A DNA stretch of 64,000 bases from Clostridiales bacterium (GTDB lineage Bacteria; Bacillota; Clostridia; Peptostreptococcales; Acidaminobacteraceae), in NCBI GenBank assembly GCA_016342415.1, contig JAEIOD010000006.1, positions 1 through 64,000 of the forward strand, given 5' to 3'. Made by a program: the position numbers and the translations under genes. The notes under the pieces are model-generated. The model worked only from the letters and a program-made list of their open reading frames with translations, was not told the DNA's origin and searched no databases. Below are positions 8,356-17,548 of this stretch, one piece after another (position 1 is the stretch's first letter; every line of letters begins with the position of its first letter).

Positions 8356-9540
8356 CTATAATATACCCTCTTCGATCATCTTGTCCACTTCGGCTTCAGA
8401 ATAATCAAAGAACTCTTTTAACAGTTCTTTATTGTGTTCACCCAATAGCGGTGCACATGTTTCTATCGCTCCAGGCGTTTCACTGAGTTTAATAGCTATG
8501 CCAGGCATTTTCAAAGGACCTGCAACAGGATGATCGACTTCTACAATCATGTCTCGTGCAAGTACTTGCTCGTTTTCTATCACTTTATCAACTGAATTTA
8601 TCGGTCCATTGGGTACACCAGCATCGTCTAATATTTTACCCCATTCATCAGTTGTCTTTTTAAGCATCTGCTTTGCAACCAACGGTCTAAGGGTATCGTA
8701 ATTTTCATTCCTTTTAGGGTTTGTCTTAAATCTATCATCATCGACAATATCATTCAAGTCAGCGACACCACAAAATCTTTTCCATATGCCATCATTTCCG
8801 GCAGCCACAACAATTTTTGAATCCAAAGTGTCAAATGGTTCAAACGGCACAATTGATGTATGTCTATTACCTGCTGGTTTTGGTATATCTTTTGTGACCA
8901 CATATCTGGCAATGGCATTTTCAAGCATTGCCACCTGACAATCCAACATAGCCACATCAACTTTCTGACCAATACCAGTTAAGTTCTTATGATTTAAAGC
9001 AGCAAGAACACCAATTGCTGTAAACAATCCTGCCGCAATATCTCCAATCGATGGTCCAACTCTCATGGGTTCGCCACCTTTAGCACCTGTTATACTCATG
9101 ATACCACCCATAGCTTGTACAACACCATCATAAGCTGGTTTTTTACTATAAGGTCCTGAATGACCAAATCCGGAAGAAGCCGCATAAATAAGTTCTGGAT
9201 TTAAAGTTTTTAAGGTCTCATAACCCAATCCCAACTTTTCCATTGTACCAGGTCTAAAGTTTTCGATGATTATATCTACTTTTTTAACCAGTTCTTTTAA
9301 GAGAGTTTTACCGTGTTCATTTTTTAAGTTTAAAGTCATCGACCGCTTGTTTCTATTCAAACTCATAAAATAAGCACTTTCGCCATTTTGATAAGGTCCA
9401 AAATGTCTAGAATCGTCTCCTGTAACTGGCATTTCCACTTTTATGATATTCGCCCCTAAATCACCTAGTATCATTGTACAGTATGGACCAGCCAATACTC
9501 TAGTTAAATCCAATACTTTTAAACCTTCTAATGGTCCCAT
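8356..9540 (-). CDS. CaiB/BaiF (class III) CoA transferase
   Basis: Class III CoA transferases move CoA between carboxylic acids through an aspartyl-CoA thioester. The 394-residue protein begins GLKVLDLTRVLAGPYCTMILGDLGA and has the catalytic Asp in SIGDIAAG at residue 167, matching the position in formyl-CoA transferase. The ATG at 9540 has a strong AGGAGG site; a longer frame to 9573 lacks one. It sits in the catabolic cluster after the cyclase-family gene. The substrate is not visible in the sequence. A short dicarboxylate such as oxalate or malonate would fit the pathway, but that is inference. Confidence 0.85.
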   Translation of the reverse strand: MGPLEGLKVLDLTRVLAGPYCTMILGDLGANIIKVEMPVTGDDSRHFGPYQNGESAYFMSLNRNKRSMTLNLKNEHGKTLLKELVKKVDIIIENFRPGTMEKLGLGYETLKTLNPELIYAASSGFGHSGPYSKKPAYDGVVQAMGGIMSITGAKGGEPMRVGPSIGDIAAGLFTAIGVLAALNHKNLTGIGQKVDVAMLDCQVAMLENAIARYVVTKDIPKPAGNRHTSIVPFEPFDTLDSKIVVAAGNDGIWKRFCGVADLNDIVDDDRFKTNPKRNENYDTLRPLVAKQMLKKTTDEWGKILDDAGVPNGPINSVDKVIENEQVLARDMIVEVDHPVAGPLKMPGIAIKLSETPGAIETCAPLLGEHNKELLKEFFDYSEAEVDKMIEEGIL

Positions 9541-9604
9541 AACGCCTCCTAATTTATAACTTAAAGTTATCACTACTCACTTAAACATTTACTCTGGAAA
9601 GTTA

Positions 9605-9634
9605 AAAGAGTCACCCACACGGGGTGAGCTCTTT
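9605..9634 (-). terminator. Internal hairpin between cyclase and CoA transferase genes
   Basis: AAAGAG-TCACCC pairs with GGGTGA-GCTCTTT around a short loop. On the minus strand a TTTT run follows. It may end part of the transcripts, making the regulatory/carbamoyltransferase genes and the CoA transferase-cofactor genes differently expressed. Confidence 0.55.
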
Positions 9635-9640
9635 ATAAAA

Positions 9641-10435
9641 TTACTCTTGTTCTTCAAATGCAACGATTCTACAGAAAGCAGATTCACCATCCTGGAATTT
9701 CCAAGGGAAACAACCAATCACCAATCGTTTATTTAAAACTTCCTTAATTTGTCCACCAACATTTTCAGCATGAATGATTTCATCTGGTTTTGGGAAGACA
9801 TGAATATGCATTGCCTGATATGTTTTTGGCCATTCATAAATCTCATTCAAGCCTTTTCCATATTTCTTTTGCATGTACTCATCACACGCTTTCGCCTCAC
9901 CTGGTTCCCAGTCACGAATCTTGGTATTCATCGGGTGATCTGCTGATCCACAGTCCACACCAATCCAGCTGATTTGCATATCCTTACACCATTGTGGGAA
10001 GTCCATAGATGGTCCTGGATGCCTTAACATATATCTTCTTTCATCTGCTTCAGGTTGATCCCATCCATACTTGTGATACCCTGTATTAATGATTAAAATA
10101 TCACCTTTTTTAACTTCTACTCGATCCATAATATCTTGTGGTGTATAGATACCAAAATCTTCAGCTATATCTGATAAGTCAACAACAACACCAGGACCAC
10201 ATAATTTTTCCAATTCCAATGACGCAATGTCTCTACCTGATGTATCAAAATGTAAAGGACCATCTAAATGAGTACCAATATGATTAGATGTTGTAATCAA
10301 TTGGCCATTGGCACCATTTGGAGAAAGTCTCTTAAAAAACTTAACTTGAAGCGGTTCATATGTAGGCCATGGTGGCGTTAAAATACTTGTGTTTTGAGTT
10401 AAATCATACATTTTAATCTTGTTCCAAAAATTCAT
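9641..10435 (-). CDS. Cyclase-family metal-dependent amide hydrolase
   Basis: This PF04199-type family includes kynurenine formamidase and isatin hydrolase, manganese or zinc enzymes that cut amide or cyclic amide bonds. The 264-residue protein carries the signature NHIGTHLDGPLHF (HxGTHxDxPxH) and a later GVDCGSADHP segment, both typical of the metal site. The ATG at 10435 is chosen because AGGAGG lies six bases upstream; the frame opens at 10456 without such a site. The gene lies between allG and the CoA transferase. Ring opening of a hydroxylated N-heterocycle is the role I would infer from context; the substrate is not known. Confidence 0.85.
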   Translation of the reverse strand: MNFWNKIKMYDLTQNTSILTPPWPTYEPLQVKFFKRLSPNGANGQLITTSNHIGTHLDGPLHFDTSGRDIASLELEKLCGPGVVVDLSDIAEDFGIYTPQDIMDRVEVKKGDILIINTGYHKYGWDQPEADERRYMLRHPGPSMDFPQWCKDMQISWIGVDCGSADHPMNTKIRDWEPGEAKACDEYMQKKYGKGLNEIYEWPKTYQAMHIHVFPKPDEIIHAENVGGQIKEVLNKRLVIGCFPWKFQDGESAFCRIVAFEEQE

Positions 10436-10468
10436 TGTATCCTCCTTAGTAGTCATTACTTTACCTTA

Positions 10469-11734
10469 TTAATCTATCATACCCTCAGACGCCATCAGCT
10501 CCACAAAAGCTTCCAAAGCATCTTCAAAACATTTCATTGGAGGACGTACAATACCAGCCCCCACTTGACCAACACCAGGATCTTTATGAGCGATTCCAGT
10601 ATTGATGATTGGTAATATTTGAGTTTCAATTACCTTTTGAATATCTATACCAGTAGGTGTGCCCCTAAAATTCATAGTAGGCATTTTATACGCATTACTT
10701 TCTTCTTCCGTAATTTCATACATACTGGTTGTATATAAAATGGCATCTTGTGGTGTGCCACCTACAAACTGAACAATTGCAGGCGCTGTCGCCATTGCAA
10801 AACCACCAATACCTGTCGTTTCTGTAATAACAGAATCTCCGATATCAGGATTTGCATCCTCTTTATCATAACCAGGGAAGAACAGTCCATCGATTATTTC
10901 TGCAGGTGCTGTGAACCATCGATCTCCTAAACCAGAAACTTTGATGCCAAATTCCGTACCATTTCTAGCCATAACGGAAACGATTGTCGAATACTTGATA
11001 TCAGCATTTGGATCAATCGCCGCTTTACAGGCAGGCATCGTCAGATTCAAGAAGAAATGGTCATTCGAATGCATGAACTTTAGGACATCTGATTTCTCCT
11101 CATTATTAAAATCAGTTAATACTATATAAGGTGCCAACTCACGAATAAACAATGAGGTACCCGCTTTATTTCTGTTGTGACCTTCATCACCCATCTGAAC
11201 GACTTGGGCTATCATTGATTTTAGATCAATTTCTCCTCTCAAACTTAGAGCAGCCTTCAAAACAGGTGCCAGTACTTTTTCTATCCAGTTAAGACGTTCT
11301 ATTACTTCTTCGCTGAAAGCACCATATCTTAAAACTTTACCCAATCCTTCGTTCAAGGTGCAATACGCCATATTTCCAAAGGCTTTGTTTTCTATAATCC
11401 ATACCGGCATAGATGATGTTACAACACCTGCCATCGGACCGACAGTATTATGATGATGACAAGGTTCAAACTTGATTTCACCCGATGCGGCAAGCATTCT
11501 AGCTTCCGCTTCATCAGATGCCAAGCCTTCATAAATTAAACCACCAATCACAGCACCTTTCAGTGGACCACTCATATTGTCCCATGTGATGGGTGGACCA
11601 GCATGTAAGATCGTTTTCTTATCCATGTTTGGAATATCTTTTAAAGCAACACCTATACCCATAAGCGTAGGTTGAGCATTTTGCAGATTCTCTAATGCCT
11701 GCTTATTCGCTTTTTTGATTAAATCTTGCAACAC
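10469..11734 (-). CDS. allG: AllG-type oxamate carbamoyltransferase subunit (DUF1116)
   Basis: The protein belongs to the YlbE/DUF1116 family. In E. coli AllF (FdrA), AllG (YlbE) and AllH (YlbF) together form the oxamate carbamoyltransferase that converts oxalurate and phosphate to oxamate and carbamoyl phosphate. The 421-residue protein shows family segments such as AGPPITWDNMSGPLKGAVIGGL, EPCHHHNTVGPMAGVVTSSMPV and DEGHNRNKAGTSLF. The start is GTG at 11734 with AAAGGAG five bases upstream. It follows a 59-residue FdrA-domain gene in the same direction. A related carbamoyl donor other than oxalurate is possible. Confidence 0.85.
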   Translation of the reverse strand: MLQDLIKKANKQALENLQNAQPTLMGIGVALKDIPNMDKKTILHAGPPITWDNMSGPLKGAVIGGLIYEGLASDEAEARMLAASGEIKFEPCHHHNTVGPMAGVVTSSMPVWIIENKAFGNMAYCTLNEGLGKVLRYGAFSEEVIERLNWIEKVLAPVLKAALSLRGEIDLKSMIAQVVQMGDEGHNRNKAGTSLFIRELAPYIVLTDFNNEEKSDVLKFMHSNDHFFLNLTMPACKAAIDPNADIKYSTIVSVMARNGTEFGIKVSGLGDRWFTAPAEIIDGLFFPGYDKEDANPDIGDSVITETTGIGGFAMATAPAIVQFVGGTPQDAILYTTSMYEITEEESNAYKMPTMNFRGTPTGIDIQKVIETQILPIINTGIAHKDPGVGQVGAGIVRPPMKCFEDALEAFVELMASEGMID

Positions 11735-11744
11735 GTCATCTCCT

Positions 11745-11924
11745 TTACTTTTTTGTTTTTAGTCTATCCAATAAAGCCATCATCTTTTCATTGCCACCAG
11801 CAGTTGGTCTCCAGTTCATCTGAATGGAATCGACCTCCTGACTCTTCAAATCCTTATGAAAAGATTCCAATCCCATATTGATTACTTTTAGTTCTTTTGA
11901 AAAGAGTTCATTGATTTTATTCAT
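11745..11924 (-). CDS. Small FdrA-domain protein (59 residues)
   Basis: Reading the gap between fdrA and allG gives an intact 59-residue frame, MNKINELFSKELKVINMGLE to a TAA at 11745-11747. It has a strong GGAGGG site, its ATG overlaps the last bases of fdrA by eight, and its stop is ten bases before the allG start, so it is tightly packed in the operon. It contains VINMGLESFHKDL and NWRPTAGGNEKMMALLD, which I recall from short proteins annotated as fdrA domain proteins next to DUF1116 genes. It may be a small structural subunit of the carbamoyltransferase. Its function is inferred from position only. Confidence 0.75.
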   Translation of the reverse strand: MNKINELFSKELKVINMGLESFHKDLKSQEVDSIQMNWRPTAGGNEKMMALLDRLKTKK

Positions 11925-13482
11925 TGCTCCCTCCTGACAATTTACCCATAAAAGCTTTTACCAATCGTACAGCTTGTGCATTGGAAGGCATGACGATAAT
12001 GCCAGCTTCTTCAAGTGTTTGTGTGGATTCAACCAATCCCTGAGGATCACTGGCTGTACCAGTAATCGATGCAACGACAAATATATCTTTATTATCTTTG
12101 GCCAAGTTCTTTCGAACAGATGTAATTGATGTTGCCACTTCAGATGCTGGATCTAAATGCGATCCATAACCTAAAACAACATCTACTAAGACAACTGCAA
12201 CTTCACCATCAATATCGGTTACAAATCGATCTGAACGGGTTGATGGATCTATCATCGGATGAGGTCGACCAACAGTGAACTGATCTTCTCCTAAATCTAA
12301 ACAAACATGTCCCGTTAACTCATTTAAACTCTTCAATTCATATTTCGGTTCTAAAGGAATATTGGAGTAAATACCTCCAAATGTATTGCCTAACATTTTC
12401 ATTGCTTCATCTGCTAAAGTACCCCCAGTATAAAGTCCTCTAAGATATTTTTGATCCGATTTGATTTTTTTAAGTCCTGATGTCAACAGGTTGTCTATCA
12501 CATCACTTTCAATTGTAAAGCCCTCAAACTCCTCAGGGACCTCACCTTTAGATAAGGCAACGGCCTTCAATGCAGCATCTTCTAATGTTGTACAAGGGTA
12601 TGCACCAACCGACTTAATAATCGACTGATCACCACCTATAAAGTCTACCACGACTGGTTTGTCTGTCTTTTTAGTGAGTTGAAGGATCTTTTCAGCAACT
12701 TCTGGTGCTGGAGGTTTTGAAATTAAGACTATAACATCTGTTGAATCATCTGCCATCAAAGCTTCCATGGCTTGAATCATCATCAATCCACCTATTTCGG
12801 ATTTCAAATCACGTCCCCCAGTTCCAATAACTTGAGAAACACCTGCTCCCATTTGATCGATTAAACAGGTCACTTCTTGAGTCCCTGTTCCAGAAGCGCC
12901 TACAACACCAATGTTTCCCTTTTTTACAACATTGGCAAACGCCAAAGGAATGCCATTAATGATGGCAGTACCACAATCAGGTCCCATCATCAAAAGTCCT
13001 TTTTCGACTGCTTTTTGCTTCAATTGCAGTTCTGTTTCAATCGAAACATTATCTGAAAACAACATAACATTTAGATTGTTATCCAAAAGTTTGTTCACTT
13101 CTTCTTCTGCATATTTACCCGGTATCGAAACCACAACCATATTGGCCTCTGGCTGCATCTCTAAAGCAGCGCTTAAGGAAACCGGCTGATATTCTGATCC
13201 TGATTCCACTTTTTTCTTTGTAAGAAGTTCATCAACTGTACGAATCACGACTGCCATAACCTCTTTGGAGCCAACATTTGCAGCAATATAAAAATCATTT
13301 GCAGAGATCTCATTCAATTGATCTGTCATTAAGTTTAAATTCGTCGTTAATTCTTTATTTAATTCTGTACCCATTCCAACCAAAGCCTCAGTAACACCAT
13401 CAATGTTTTTAATTTCTTTGGAAATCAACATGAGTGTTACCGAATCATAATACGCATTCTTTCGAATATCATATTTGATCAT
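11917..13482 (-). CDS. fdrA: FdrA/AllF, carbamoyltransferase subunit related to succinyl-CoA synthetase
   Basis: The 521-residue protein is an FdrA-family member built from succinyl-CoA-synthetase-like domains. A CoA-binding-like Rossmann region includes LMMGPDCGTAIING (near residue 170) and GNIGVVGASGTGTQEV, followed by a ligase-like flavodoxin-fold domain with VIVLISKPP and VGRPHPMIDPSTR. In E. coli FdrA (AllF) is part of oxamate carbamoyltransferase. It starts one base after the allH stop, and AAGGAGG lies in the allH end. It was once annotated as an acyl-CoA synthetase; current knowledge and the neighbours favour carbamoyl transfer. Confidence 0.88.
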   Translation of the reverse strand: MIKYDIRKNAYYDSVTLMLISKEIKNIDGVTEALVGMGTELNKELTTNLNLMTDQLNEISANDFYIAANVGSKEVMAVVIRTVDELLTKKKVESGSEYQPVSLSAALEMQPEANMVVVSIPGKYAEEEVNKLLDNNLNVMLFSDNVSIETELQLKQKAVEKGLLMMGPDCGTAIINGIPLAFANVVKKGNIGVVGASGTGTQEVTCLIDQMGAGVSQVIGTGGRDLKSEIGGLMMIQAMEALMADDSTDVIVLISKPPAPEVAEKILQLTKKTDKPVVVDFIGGDQSIIKSVGAYPCTTLEDAALKAVALSKGEVPEEFEGFTIESDVIDNLLTSGLKKIKSDQKYLRGLYTGGTLADEAMKMLGNTFGGIYSNIPLEPKYELKSLNELTGHVCLDLGEDQFTVGRPHPMIDPSTRSDRFVTDIDGEVAVVLVDVVLGYGSHLDPASEVATSITSVRKNLAKDNKDIFVVASITGTASDPQGLVESTQTLEEAGIIVMPSNAQAVRLVKAFMGKLSGGSNE

Positions 13483-13483
13483 T

Positions 13484-14401
13484 TTAAAGCCTCCTTAATT
13501 TTTCTGTATTGATCATTGCCATACAGTAAACACCAAATAGAAAATCTGTTCCTGAAGAAGAACCTATTTGTATCACCTTGTGGACTGCTTCTGTAATATC
13601 ATCTTTATTGTTGTCAAACAAGATTTCAATAAAATACTTATAACTTTCTGGTACATAACCCAGTGTGGCATGTCTGATCATCTCTTCACTTATTTTTGTC
13701 GTCTTGCCTGCACACAAGATATTGATATCATTTAATAGATCTTCAATCTCAGTTGGATTCAATGAGTTCATAATAGTTATAATACCCGTAAGAAAATCAT
13801 CCGTAGAAGGTGTTAATCCAGGTCCAAAACCAACCGTTTTCTGTATGGCACTTTTAAACAGTTCTATATTCTCATTTAGAATTGTGTTTATCAGGTCCAA
13901 CAATCGGTCTTTGATGAAATCACTGTACTCATTTATTTCAGCACTCTTTAAATCCATATAGGATGCCACATCTTTTATCTCAATGTATTTGATTAATTCA
14001 GAAATACCAGCCAAAGAGCCATCGCTTATGATGATATTTTTTAAATGATTTAATTTTGACTCGGAGATGTCGTGACGTTTATTTTGAATATCACTTAGAG
14101 ATAAACTAATTACCTTTGGATTTGAAGTGTTGATTTTTAGTTTAGAGTTTTGAAAATGAATTGCATCCTCAGTAAATTCACATAAATGTCCTTGTACTAT
14201 TGACTTATGGTTAAATGACTGACAATTCACGATCATACTTAATGGAGATAAATCCTTATCAGTTGACAAAATACCAATTAACCGCCCCTTTGAATCGATG
14301 ATATTAAATGCACCGTCAAAGACTGAATGTATTTGTCCGATTTCTCCTTTATGACCTTTGATGTAGTCCCGCAAACGATCTGTAATCCTTAGCGCTTCCA
14401 T
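13484..14401 (-). CDS. allH: AllH-type DUF2877 carbamoyltransferase subunit
   Basis: The 305-residue protein belongs to DUF2877 (YlbF/AllH). The diagnostic segment is VGFGPGLTPSTDDFLTG near residue 190, a glycine-rich loop that could bind phosphate or nucleotide. A second loop, GSSSGTDFLFG, is near the C-terminus. It overlaps pucR by 13 bases and is followed one base later by fdrA, so the four genes are translated as a block. A strong AAAGGAG site precedes the ATG. Sequence conservation with the E. coli protein is expected to be low, so the assignment rests on the motif plus the fdrA/allG neighbours. Confidence 0.82.
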   Translation of the reverse strand: MEALRITDRLRDYIKGHKGEIGQIHSVFDGAFNIIDSKGRLIGILSTDKDLSPLSMIVNCQSFNHKSIVQGHLCEFTEDAIHFQNSKLKINTSNPKVISLSLSDIQNKRHDISESKLNHLKNIIISDGSLAGISELIKYIEIKDVASYMDLKSAEINEYSDFIKDRLLDLINTILNENIELFKSAIQKTVGFGPGLTPSTDDFLTGIITIMNSLNPTEIEDLLNDINILCAGKTTKISEEMIRHATLGYVPESYKYFIEILFDNNKDDITEAVHKVIQIGSSSGTDFLFGVYCMAMINTEKLRRL

Positions 14402-16122
14402 GTTGACTCCTTTTCATTTTTTTCAATTATGATATTATCCAGGTTTATGACATCAAGAATTTTCAGAGCAATATGAACATTTAAGGAAACATTAGGATCT
14501 GAAAAATCAATATTTCCAATTTCTTTAATTCTTTGAATTCTATAGATGACAGTATTATAATGTGTGTACATTTCTTCTGAAACTCTTTTTAAATTACAGC
14601 CACAAGCATAGTACATCTTTAGTGTTTCCAATAATTCTGCATCTTTTTCTCGATCATATGCGACAATATTTCCAAGAGTTTCAATAAAAAACTGTTGGAT
14701 TTCTGGTTGTACTTCTTCATTTGATAGGATTCTATAAATACCCAGTTCATCAAAGTGCAAGATCTTATTATCCTCTTTGCTTAAACCAATCTTATGAACG
14801 GATCTCTGTGCTTCACGATAACTCTTGTAAAGATCTTTATAATCACCATAAGTTCTTCCAAGTCCAATGGATATTTTATTATGTATATTTTCAAGCCTAG
14901 CAAATTTTAACAGCTCTTCACCGACTTGTAGCATGTTCTTTTTCATACACGTTTCATCAACGGACTGATCATAACCCAATAAAAATATAACTCGATCACT
15001 TTTGTTACCATAAATCATTTCACCTTTATAAAATCGATGTAATCTTTCAACCACACTGATAAGTTTTGAGTTCAGTTGTTTCAGCATTTTTGCATTATTC
15101 GGAGTTATGGCTACTTCTGTATATGTTTTATCAATCGATACCAATAAAACACCATAAATATGACCAATATTAAAATCAAAGTATGAAGCTTTTTCAACGG
15201 CTCTCATCTGTTGTGTCTCTTGACTTGATAAAAGCTCTTCAATAAAATCAATCTTATGTTTATTCTCATTTTCATAAACCGATAATTTCTTAGACGAGTT
15301 TAAGGCAATCAACGACGTTGCAGCTTCAATCATCACCAGTGTTGCATCGGGTATGTTGTTATTAACATCCCAAATGATGACATAACCATATGAAATATCA
15401 TCTGAATAAATCGGAATCATCAACCGTTTAATAGTTACACCATCAATAATATCCTCATGTTCTTTTATGTCGTTCCTTCCATACCCCTGTCGGGATTTTG
15501 AAGTTTTTTTTATAAATATCGATTCGATTATATCGTTTAATGCCGTCCGATAACGATCTTCTGCCACACAAACATAATCCTTGAAAATCTCTTCATATAT
15601 AGCAACCGGAGCATTGACTACACCCTCAATCATTAAGGCGATTTCATTCAGCTCGCCACCCCTTAACATGATTTCTTTTAATCTTGTATTAAATTCATCA
15701 ATTTGTACCAGTACTTTCATTTGTCTATTAACTACAGATGTTAAAATATTTGAAATGATATCGCCAAAAGATAAATCCAACGGAATGCTGATTACCGGTA
15801 AATCATGTGCATTGGCCGTATCTAAGACACTTTGCGGTAACTTTTCTATATAACGTTTGGTCTTTATACCTAAACCTGCCACTCCTATACGTTTCATGAC
15901 AGGGATTAACTCATTGAGTTTTAAAATATCATCCTTAATTGAATATGCTGTGGTTAATAAAAATTCTCCCGGTTTGACCCAATCAATGATATCGGGTACT
16001 TCCATAACATTTACTTTTGCGATGTAATTGTCTAAACCTTTTTCTCCACACAATACTATCGCATTTTTAAAAAACTCCAACTCTAGAATTTCACTTACTT
16101 TAACACCAACTTTATTTTGCAT
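14389..16122 (-). CDS. PucR-family transcriptional regulator
   Basis: PucR regulators control purine and related nitrogen catabolism. The 577-residue protein has the N-terminal PucR domain (VSEILELEFFKNAIVLCGEKGLDNYI...VKPGEFLLTTAYSI), a central GAF-like and GGDEF-like region, and a C-terminal PucR helix-turn-helix with LKRVSEEMYTHYNTVIYRIQRI. The ATG at 16122 follows GAGGT by seven bases; a GTG at 16131 is the alternative. It is the first gene after a terminator that follows the permease, so it probably has its own promoter and is co-transcribed with the carbamoyltransferase genes. The effector could be the pathway substrate. Confidence 0.88.
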   Translation of the reverse strand: MQNKVGVKVSEILELEFFKNAIVLCGEKGLDNYIAKVNVMEVPDIIDWVKPGEFLLTTAYSIKDDILKLNELIPVMKRIGVAGLGIKTKRYIEKLPQSVLDTANAHDLPVISIPLDLSFGDIISNILTSVVNRQMKVLVQIDEFNTRLKEIMLRGGELNEIALMIEGVVNAPVAIYEEIFKDYVCVAEDRYRTALNDIIESIFIKKTSKSRQGYGRNDIKEHEDIIDGVTIKRLMIPIYSDDISYGYVIIWDVNNNIPDATLVMIEAATSLIALNSSKKLSVYENENKHKIDFIEELLSSQETQQMRAVEKASYFDFNIGHIYGVLLVSIDKTYTEVAITPNNAKMLKQLNSKLISVVERLHRFYKGEMIYGNKSDRVIFLLGYDQSVDETCMKKNMLQVGEELLKFARLENIHNKISIGLGRTYGDYKDLYKSYREAQRSVHKIGLSKEDNKILHFDELGIYRILSNEEVQPEIQQFFIETLGNIVAYDREKDAELLETLKMYYACGCNLKRVSEEMYTHYNTVIYRIQRIKEIGNIDFSDPNVSLNVHIALKILDVINLDNIIIEKNEKESTWKR

Positions 16123-16241
16123 GCATGTCACCTCTATATTAATTATACTAAATATTTAGAATATTGTGTTATCTTTCTTTTAGTACTTAACAACAAAGAT
16201 TTTGGTGTTTTGAGACCGTTATTTAGTTTGCAGTAATAAAT

Positions 16242-16271
16242 AAACCGGTAAAAGACATCTCCTACCGGTTT
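16242..16271 (-). terminator. Terminator after the permease gene
   Basis: AAACCGGTA (16242-16250) pairs with TACCGGTTT (16263-16271), followed on the minus strand by a modest T-rich tract. It separates the hydroxylase-permease genes from pucR. Confidence 0.65.
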
Positions 16272-16292
16272 GTAGATTAGTGAGATTTTGTT

Positions 16293-17513
16293 TTACTCAG
16301 GTAATACAATATTTAAGAAAATACCGGCGATAGCCGCCAAAGCCATTCCCTCGATACTAACACTTATTTCACCAATGTTGATTGGTAAAGTAGCGCCACC
16401 AAGCCCTAATACCACGATTGTTGCAGTGATAATTAAGTTTCTTGATTTATTGAAGTCAACCTTATGTTCGACCAATGTTCTAGCTCCGATAGAAGCAATC
16501 ATACCAAATAATATAATTGAAATACCACCGATAATTGACACTGGAATTGTGGAAATTAAGCCACCCAGTTTAGGAATCAATCCTAAAACAATTGCAAATA
16601 CTGCTGCAATTCTCATGATTAAAGGATCCCATGCTCTGGTTAAAGCCAAAACACCTGTATTTTCAGAATAAGTCGTATTGGCTGGTCCACCGAAGAATGC
16701 TGAAACTGCAGTAGCAATACCATCACCCATAAGTGTTCTAGGTAATCCTGGTTCTTCCAAGAAATCTTTGTCAACAGTTGCACCGATTGCAATAACATCA
16801 CCAACATGTTCAACCATTGTTGCCAATGCGATTGGAGCAACGGTTAAGATTGCACTCAAGTTGAATTTTGCAAACTCGAATGCAGGGATACCAATAAATT
16901 CTGCATCTTTAACTGCAGTAAAATCAACTTCACCCATTATAATTGCAATTATGTAAGTACCGATTAGTCCGATAATGACAGGTATAACTTTTAAAAATCC
17001 TTTTGCAAAAACACTAACAATTGTAACAATGGAAAAAGCGATTAGGGCCAACAACCAGTTCGCTGAAGCCATATCGATTGCTACCGGCGCCAACTTCAAA
17101 CCAATAACAATGATAATCGGACCTGTCACGACTGGTGGAAAATACTTAATAACCCGGTCAGTACCAAAGATCTTCATCAAACCAGCCAGTACCAGATAAA
17201 TTAAACCGGCAACGACAATACCACCTCTCGCATATTCAAGACCATGAGACGCAGCAACAGCCAACATTGGTGCAATAAAAGCAAATGACGAGCCTAAGAA
17301 AGCTGGTACTTTGCCTTTTGTGATAAAGTGGAATATTAATGTACCCACACCCGCAAGCAACAGTGAAACTGAAATATCCAAGCCCGTAATTATCGGTACT
17401 AAGACAGTTGCACCAAACATGGTGAAGGCGTGCTGCAGACCAAGTGTCATCATTTTAGGAACACCTAGTTCTTTAACTTCGGTAATAGCATTCAAGTTCT
17501 TTTGTGCTTCCAT
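16293..17513 (-). CDS. NCS2 nucleobase (uracil/xanthine) permease
   Basis: NCS2 permeases import nucleobases by proton symport. The 406-residue protein has the LGLQHAFTMFGATVLVP opening typical of the family, about 12 to 14 hydrophobic segments, the ATMVEHVGDVIAIG motif in the substrate-binding region, and an NTTYSENTG segment close to the family consensus. These features fit both UraA-like and xanthine-type members, so uracil versus purine cannot be decided. AAAGGAGG precedes the ATG. It follows the molybdenum subunit gene by 35 bases, which ties transport to hydroxylation. Confidence 0.88.
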   Translation of the reverse strand: MEAQKNLNAITEVKELGVPKMMTLGLQHAFTMFGATVLVPIITGLDISVSLLLAGVGTLIFHFITKGKVPAFLGSSFAFIAPMLAVAASHGLEYARGGIVVAGLIYLVLAGLMKIFGTDRVIKYFPPVVTGPIIIVIGLKLAPVAIDMASANWLLALIAFSIVTIVSVFAKGFLKVIPVIIGLIGTYIIAIIMGEVDFTAVKDAEFIGIPAFEFAKFNLSAILTVAPIALATMVEHVGDVIAIGATVDKDFLEEPGLPRTLMGDGIATAVSAFFGGPANTTYSENTGVLALTRAWDPLIMRIAAVFAIVLGLIPKLGGLISTIPVSIIGGISIILFGMIASIGARTLVEHKVDFNKSRNLIITATIVVLGLGGATLPINIGEISVSIEGMALAAIAGIFLNIVLPE

Positions 17514-17548
17514 TCATTCCTCCTTTTGATAATATGATGTTTCTCTCA

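Noticed and set aside
8754-8972. Second minus-strand frame inside the CoA transferase gene
   Set aside because: Shadow frame in a gene whose own frame carries conserved motifs.
16678-17199. Plus-strand frames opposite the permease gene
   Set aside because: Shadow frames; the permease frame has family motifs and a strong start.
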